Shown here: positions 59,453 to 64,000 of the stretch, in pieces
How the letters are laid out: every line of letters starts with the position of its first letter
Position numbering within the stretch: the stretch's first letter is position 1
NCBI RefSeq assembly: GCF_900114095.1
Contig: NZ_FORV01000002.1
Span: 124,001-188,000 of the forward strand
Source: Sphingomonas sp. NFR04
GTDB lineage: Bacteria > Pseudomonadota > Alphaproteobacteria > Sphingomonadales > Sphingomonadaceae
DNA length: 64,000 nucleotides
Direction: 5' to 3'
The notes under the pieces: model-generated
The model's input: the letters and a program-made list of their open reading frames with translations, nothing else
What the model was told of the DNA's origin: nothing
Databases searched by the model: none
Translations under genes and position numbers: made by a program

Positions 59453-59464
59453 GGCACAGGGACG

Positions 59465-62400
59465 ATGCACGTCCTGTTCCGCGAAACGCACGGGCTGGAG
59501 GAGAATGCCTCGCCCCAGGACCTCGGGCAGGCGCCTGCGGACCTGGTGGTGCTGTCCTTTTCCGACAGCGATCTCGGTGCGTTCGCGGCGGCGTGGCGTG
59601 GCGGGCAGGGGGCGCTGCCCTCGCTGCGGCTGGCGAACCTCGCGGCGCTGATGCACCCGCTGTCGGTCGACACCTATGTCGAGCGGACCCTGTCGGGGGC
59701 GAAAGCGATCCTGATCCGGCTGATCGGCGGCATGCCCTATTGGAGCTACGGCCTCCAGCAGGTGGAGGCACTGGCGCGCGAACGGGGGATCGCGCTCGCG
59801 GTGCTCCCGGCGGACGGGCGGCCGGACGAGCGGCTTGATGCGGCGTCGACCGTGCCGGTGGCCGTGCTGCGGGAGCTTTCCGCACTTTGCGACGCCGGTG
59901 GTGCTGACGCGGCACGGGTAGCGCTGGGTGTGCTGGCGAAGGCGGCGAATATCGGCTCGGGGGAGGCCGAGGCGTACACGCCGTTGCCGGCGTTCGGCCT
60001 CTGGCATCCTGCGTATGGCGTCGTTTTCCTCCCTAACCGTCATCCCCGCGAAGGCGGGGATCCATTTGCCAGGACGCCGGTGACAGGAGCCGAAAGCTTC
60101 CCACCAATGGATCCCCGCCTACGCGGGGATGACGATGGGTGTGAGGCGGTGGAACGACCAAGCTGGACCCGCACCGGCAGGCCGCTGGTCCTGATCGTCT
60201 TCTACCGCTCCTATCTTGCCGCCTGCGACGTCGATCCGTTCGAGGCGCTTCACGCCGCCTTCGAGCGCGCCGGCTTCGACACGCTGTCGATCTTCGTACC
60301 CTCGCTCAAGGCGCCGGACGCCCGCGCGCAGGTAGAGCAATGGGTGCGCGACCTCGCCCCCGCCGCGATCGTCAACGCCACCGCCTTTTCGGCACGCGAC
60401 GAACAGGGCCGGTCGCCGCTCGACGCTGCCGGTGTGCCGGTGTTTCAGGTCGCGCTCGCCACCGCGCCGCGGGACGCCTGGGCCAGTGCCGAACGCGGGC
60501 TTTCGCCTGCCGATCTCGCGATGCATGTAGTCCTGCCCGAACTCGACGGGCGTGTGTTCGTCGGCGTCGCCAGCTTCAAGGCGGCCGAGGCGCGCGACGA
60601 GGCCCTGGGCTTTGCCCGCACGATCCACCGCGCCGAGCCGCAGCGGATCGAGGCGATCGTCGCACGCGTCGCAGGCTGGGTCGCGCTTGCGACGAAGCCC
60701 GTGGCGGAGCAGCGCATGGCGCTTGTTCTCTCCACCTATCCCGGCAAGGCCTGGCAACTCGCGCACGCCGTCGGCCTGGACGCGCTCGCCTCCGCCGAAG
60801 CCATCGCTGCGGACCTGGGACAGCCGGTGAACAGTCTGGCCGAACGGCTGCAGCGCGACACGCTGCGCTGGCCGCTGGCCGCCTATCGCGAAGCGCTCGC
60901 GACACTGCCCCAGCCCCTGCGCGAGGCCCTCGACACGGCTTGGGGAGAGCCCGACGCCGATCCCGCGTGCCGCGACGGCCATGTCCACTTCCATGCGATC
61001 CGAAGCGGCACGCTGCTGATCGCGCTCCAGCCCGAACGCGGCGATCCGGCGACGCGCGAGGACAGCTACCACGATGTCGGCCGGGTCCCGCGCCACGGCT
61101 ATGTCGCATTCTACCTGTGGCTGCGGGCGCAGGGCATCGACGCGCTCGTCCATGTCGGCGCGCACGGGACGCTCGAATGGCTGCCCGGCAAGGCGGTCGC
61201 ACTCTCCGATGCCTGCTGGCCCGAGGCGCTGACCGGCGGCCTGCCGATCCTCTACCCCTTCATCGTCAACGATCCCGGCGAGGCCGCGCAGGCCAAGCGC
61301 CGCACCGGCGCGGTCACCATCGGCCATCTGCCGCCTGCACTGAAGGCGGCGGGGTCCGGCGCCGGCCTGGGCCGGATCGAGGCGCTGCTCGACGAATTCT
61401 CCAACGCCGTCGGCCTCGATCCCGCGCGGCGCGACCGCCTCCAGGCCGCGATCCGCGACGAAGCCCGCGCGGTCGGGCTCGACGCCGAGCTGGGGCTCGA
61501 CGGCGCCGCCAGCAGCGCCGAGGCGATCACCCGCATCGACCGGTTCGTGTGCGACGTGAAGGAAGGCCAGTTCGGCGACGGGCTCCATGTCTTCGGGCGC
61601 GGCGCGTGCGGGGACGAGGAACGCGCCGGCCTTCTCGCGGGCCTGGCGGGCAAGCGGATCGCGGCGGGGCCCTCGGGCTCGCCCTTCCGCGGCCGTACCG
61701 ACGTGCTGCCCACCGGCCGCAATCTCTATACGATTGACCCGCGCGCGGTGCCCAGCCGGGCCGCGCACGGGCAGGGCATCGTCCTCGCCGACGAGCTGAT
61801 CCGCCGCCACCTGCAGGATCAAGGCGACTATCCCAAGGGGCTGGTCGTCGACCTGTGGGGCTCGGCGACGATGCGCACCGCGGGCGAGGAATTTGCGATG
61901 GCGCTCCATCTGCTCGGCGCCGCGCCGGTGTGGGACACGGCCTCGGAACGGGTGACCGGGGTCGAGATCCTGCCGCTCGCGATGCTCGACCGTCCGCGGA
62001 TCGACGTCACCCTGCGCGTCTCCGGCCTGTTCCGCGATGCCTTTCCGACCCTGCCGCAGCTGTTCGGCCAAGCGGTCCGGGCGCTGGCGGCGCGTGACGA
62101 AGCACCGGAGTGGAATCCGTTCGCCGGCAAGGATGCTGGCGCGCGCGTCTATGGTCCCCGCCCTGGCAGCTACGGGCTCGGCTTGGGCGATGCGGCGGAA
62201 ACTTATACCGAGGAGGCGCGGCACGCGGCGGGCGAGGCATGGCTCGCCGCATCGGATCATGCCTTCGACGGCCGCGAGGCGGTGGCCGATCCCGAGGGAT
62301 TGCGCGCGAGGTTGGCCGGTGCGGATGCGTTCGTCCATCTGCAGGATCTGCCCGAGACGGACCTGCTGCTCGCCGCCGATTACGCCGCGCACGAAGCCGG

Positions 62401-62824
62401 CTTCGCCGCCGCCAAGGCCCTCAGCGGCGGGTCGACGGCACTCTATCACTTGGACGCCCGCGATGCCGCGCGCCCGGTCGCCCGGCCGCTGACCGAAGAG
62501 ATCGCCCGCGTCGTCCGATCACGCGCGGCTAATCCGGGGTGGATCGCCGGCATGCGCCGCCACGGCTTCCGCGGCGCGGCCGAGATTGCGGCGACACTCG
62601 ATCATCTCGGCACCTTCGCGCATCTGGCGAACGCGGTGCCGCCGCAGCTCTTCGATCTGTACCACGACGCGACGCTGGGCGACGCCGAGGTGCGCGACTT
62701 CCTGGCCCGCGAGAACCCGGCGGCCTTGGCCGCCATGGAGGCGCGCTTCGCGGCGCTGCATGCGGCAGGGCTCTGGCAGACGCGCCGTAACTCGATCCTG
62801 GCCGGCCTCGGAGGTGCGGCATGA
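59465..62824 (+). CDS. cobN: Cobaltochelatase large subunit CobN with in-frame repeat insert
   Basis: The 1119-residue subunit of the aerobic cobaltochelatase inserts cobalt into hydrogenobyrinate diamide. Regions conserved in CobN/BchH are visible (HVGAHGTLEWLPGKAVALSD, GNPGEAAQAKRR-like NDPGEAAQAKRRTGAVTIGH, and SPFRGRTDVLPTGRNLY). Residues about 192-224 come from a palindromic repeat (RHPREGGDPF at one end, DPRLRGDDD at the other), inserted before RPLVLIVFYRS. The ATG is 12 bases after the cobW stop. Confidence 0.93.
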   Translation: MHVLFRETHGLEENASPQDLGQAPADLVVLSFSDSDLGAFAAAWRGGQGALPSLRLANLAALMHPLSVDTYVERTLSGAKAILIRLIGGMPYWSYGLQQVEALARERGIALAVLPADGRPDERLDAASTVPVAVLRELSALCDAGGADAARVALGVLAKAANIGSGEAEAYTPLPAFGLWHPAYGVVFLPNRHPREGGDPFARTPVTGAESFPPMDPRLRGDDDGCEAVERPSWTRTGRPLVLIVFYRSYLAACDVDPFEALHAAFERAGFDTLSIFVPSLKAPDARAQVEQWVRDLAPAAIVNATAFSARDEQGRSPLDAAGVPVFQVALATAPRDAWASAERGLSPADLAMHVVLPELDGRVFVGVASFKAAEARDEALGFARTIHRAEPQRIEAIVARVAGWVALATKPVAEQRMALVLSTYPGKAWQLAHAVGLDALASAEAIAADLGQPVNSLAERLQRDTLRWPLAAYREALATLPQPLREALDTAWGEPDADPACRDGHVHFHAIRSGTLLIALQPERGDPATREDSYHDVGRVPRHGYVAFYLWLRAQGIDALVHVGAHGTLEWLPGKAVALSDACWPEALTGGLPILYPFIVNDPGEAAQAKRRTGAVTIGHLPPALKAAGSGAGLGRIEALLDEFSNAVGLDPARRDRLQAAIRDEARAVGLDAELGLDGAASSAEAITRIDRFVCDVKEGQFGDGLHVFGRGACGDEERAGLLAGLAGKRIAAGPSGSPFRGRTDVLPTGRNLYTIDPRAVPSRAAHGQGIVLADELIRRHLQDQGDYPKGLVVDLWGSATMRTAGEEFAMALHLLGAAPVWDTASERVTGVEILPLAMLDRPRIDVTLRVSGLFRDAFPTLPQLFGQAVRALAARDEAPEWNPFAGKDAGARVYGPRPGSYGLGLGDAAETYTEEARHAAGEAWLAASDHAFDGREAVADPEGLRARLAGADAFVHLQDLPETDLLLAADYAAHEAGFAAAKALSGGSTALYHLDARDAARPVARPLTEEIARVVRSRAANPGWIAGMRRHGFRGAAEIAATLDHLGTFAHLANAVPPQLFDLYHDATLGDAEVRDFLARENPAALAAMEARFAALHAAGLWQTRRNSILAGLGGAA
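60038..60134. repeat. Palindromic element inside cobN
   Basis: CGTCATCCCCGCGAAGGCGG and CCGCCTACGCGGGGATGACG are inverted arms around about 45 bp, with inner ATCC/GGAT also inverted. This CGTCATCCCCGC-type repeat is very common in proteobacteria, from memory, but is usually intergenic. Confidence 0.9.
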
Positions 62825-63945
62825 GCGACTTCCAGGTGCGCGGCTGGTGCCCGGACGCATGGCGGCCGATGGCGTCGGGAGACGGCCTGCTGGTACGTGT
62901 GAAGCCGCGGCTTGCCCGGCTGACGCGCGCGCAACTGCTCGGCCTTTGCGATGCCGCGCTGGCGCAGGGCAACGGCCTGATCGACCTGACCAGCCGCAGC
63001 AATCTGCAGGTCCGCGGCGTTGGCGAAGCTGGTTGGCGGAAGCTGGTCGATCGACTGATCGCGCTGGAGCTCGTCGATCCCGATGCGGAAGCGGAGAAGC
63101 GCCGCAACCTGCTGGTCGCACCCGATTGGCAGCCAGGCGACGACACCCAACGCATCGCAGGCGATCTGCTCGCGATGATCGACGCGCTGCCGAGCCTGCC
63201 AGGCAAGATGGGCTTCGTGATCGACGCCGGGCCCCAGCCGCTGCTGGCCAATGCACCGGGCGATTTCAGGATCGAGCGAGACGCCGGGGGGCAGCTGATC
63301 CTCCGCGCCGACGGCCGCGCGAACGGAGCACCCATGGCCACCGGGGACGAGGCCGCCGCGCTCGTCCGGCTGGCGCATTGGTTCGTCGAGACCGGCGGCG
63401 CCAGCGCCGGTCGCATGGCGCGCCACGCCGCGCCGCTGCCGGACTGGGCAGCCGGGCGTGTCGCTCCCGCTGCGCCCGCCGGGCCGATCGCGCCGGGCCC
63501 GCACCCGCTCGGCACCGCCCTGGCAGTCCCGTTCGGGCAACTCGACGCCGCAGCACTGGCGGACGCGATTGTCGAGGATGTCGCGGGGGTCCGGATCACG
63601 CCGTGGCGCACGATCCTTGCCGAAGGTGCCTGGCTCGACGCGGCCGGCCTGATCGTCGATCCGGCCGATCCGCTGCTGCGCGCCGACGCCTGTGTCGGCG
63701 CGCCTGCCTGTCCGCAGGCCAGCGTCGAGACGCGAACACTGGCGCGCCAGCTCGCGCCGCTGGTCTCTGGGCGCCTCCACATCTCGGGCTGCGCGAAGGG
63801 CTGTGCGCGGGCCGTCGCCGCCGACGTGGTCGTGACGGGGCGGGAGGGCCGGTTCGATCTGGCCTTCGACGCTCGTGCCGGCGCCCCGCCGACCCGAACC
63901 GGGCTCACGCCCGACGCGCTGCTTGCTCTTTTCGGAACCGATTGA
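62821..63945 (+). CDS. cobG: Precorrin-3B synthase
   Basis: The 374-residue enzyme hydroxylates and contracts precorrin-3A in the aerobic B12 pathway. It is a nitrite/sulfite-reductase-like protein with cysteines for a siroheme/4Fe-4S site (ADACVGAPACPQA and ISGCAKGCAR) and an N-terminal ferredoxin-like half (LIDLTSRSNLQVRG). It starts in the ATGA overlap with cobN and ends in the overlap with cobH. Confidence 0.9.
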   Translation: MSDFQVRGWCPDAWRPMASGDGLLVRVKPRLARLTRAQLLGLCDAALAQGNGLIDLTSRSNLQVRGVGEAGWRKLVDRLIALELVDPDAEAEKRRNLLVAPDWQPGDDTQRIAGDLLAMIDALPSLPGKMGFVIDAGPQPLLANAPGDFRIERDAGGQLILRADGRANGAPMATGDEAAALVRLAHWFVETGGASAGRMARHAAPLPDWAAGRVAPAAPAGPIAPGPHPLGTALAVPFGQLDAAALADAIVEDVAGVRITPWRTILAEGAWLDAAGLIVDPADPLLRADACVGAPACPQASVETRTLARQLAPLVSGRLHISGCAKGCARAVAADVVVTGREGRFDLAFDARAGAPPTRTGLTPDALLALFGTD

Positions 63946-64000
63946 TGCCGTACCGCTACGAAACCGATGGCGCCGCCATCTACCGACGGTCCTTCGCGAC
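63945..64000 (+). CDS. cobH: Precorrin-8X methylmutase (N-terminus only)
   Basis: The ATG at 63945 overlaps the cobG stop. The 18 residues MPYRYETDGAAIYRRSFA match the N-terminus of CobH, which isomerises precorrin-8X to hydrogenobyrinate. The rest lies beyond the window. Confidence 0.75.
   Translation, partial: MPYRYETDGAAIYRRSFA

Overview
The window is high-GC DNA from an alphaproteobacterium, most likely a sphingomonad (Sphingomonas or a close relative). This rests on gene content and order: surA-pdxA-rsmA beside lptD, a propionyl-CoA carboxylase/methylmalonyl-CoA mutase operon opposite a ScfR/PccR-type regulator, a B12-riboswitch-controlled NiCoT-cobW-cobN-cobG-cobH run, a large TonB receptor, and many palindromic intergenic repeats. 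The genus call is inference; no rRNA gene is present.

Positions 1 to about 12,214 are the right part of a temperate phage integrated in the 3' end of tRNA-Glu(UUC) (12215-12289, minus). The left end of the prophage lies outside the window. Leftward genes are a tightly overlapping early operon (two ParB-fold proteins, a small Cys-rich protein, a small acidic protein, a lone ABC-type ATPase, a GNAT-like protein and a winged-helix protein), closed by a clear intrinsic terminator, then terS, terL and the start of a probable portal gene. Rightward genes are a superfamily 2 helicase, a ribbon-helix-helix protein, a coiled-coil protein, a dNMP-kinase-like P-loop protein, a nested Rz/Rz1 spanin pair, a one-helix membrane protein, an AlpA/Xis-like protein and a tyrosine integrase. 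A 22-bp sequence, roughly GTG-N6-RACACACA, occurs nine times in the phage DNA, mostly at gene starts. I noticed no copy right of the tRNA. All copies point the way their genes are transcribed, flipping at the divergent point near 6.1 kb. This resembles a dispersed operator or stoperator system and is the best candidate for something undescribed, together with the ParB/ABC/GNAT operon.

From 12.3 to 20 kb lie recJ, hcp with a divergent NsrR-like Rrf2 regulator and an FNR-like box, a prolyl-4-hydroxylase-like oxygenase, an RcnB-like protein, an orphan 2Fe-2S dehydrogenase subunit, a LigB-type dioxygenase and a class II aldolase. From 20.4 to 30.5 kb is the propionate-methylmalonate module: regulator, pccB, epimerase, mutase, a DUF3445 protein, bioB, a small membrane protein and pccA. 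Biotin synthase supplies the carboxylase cofactor, and the mutase needs the B12 made by the cob genes at the right end. From 30.6 to 56.6 kb are housekeeping and envelope genes: rppH, an HDAC-like protein, hemB, a GNAT with a truncated second copy, a spermidine-synthase-like membrane protein, rsmA-pdxA-surA-lptD, holC, ndk, a two-component pair, an EF-hand protein, an MFS transporter, a TonB receptor, a GGDEF-EAL protein, a PAP2 phosphatase and a DUF5690-like transporter. The right end carries two nearly identical cobalamin riboswitches, before the NiCoT transporter and before cobW-cobN-cobG-cobH.

Palindromic repeat elements of about 100-130 bp sit in frame inside four protein genes (mutase, DUF3445, pccA, cobN) and occur twice more between genes. 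Each in-gene copy adds roughly 33-43 residues to what looks like a loop or linker without breaking the frame.
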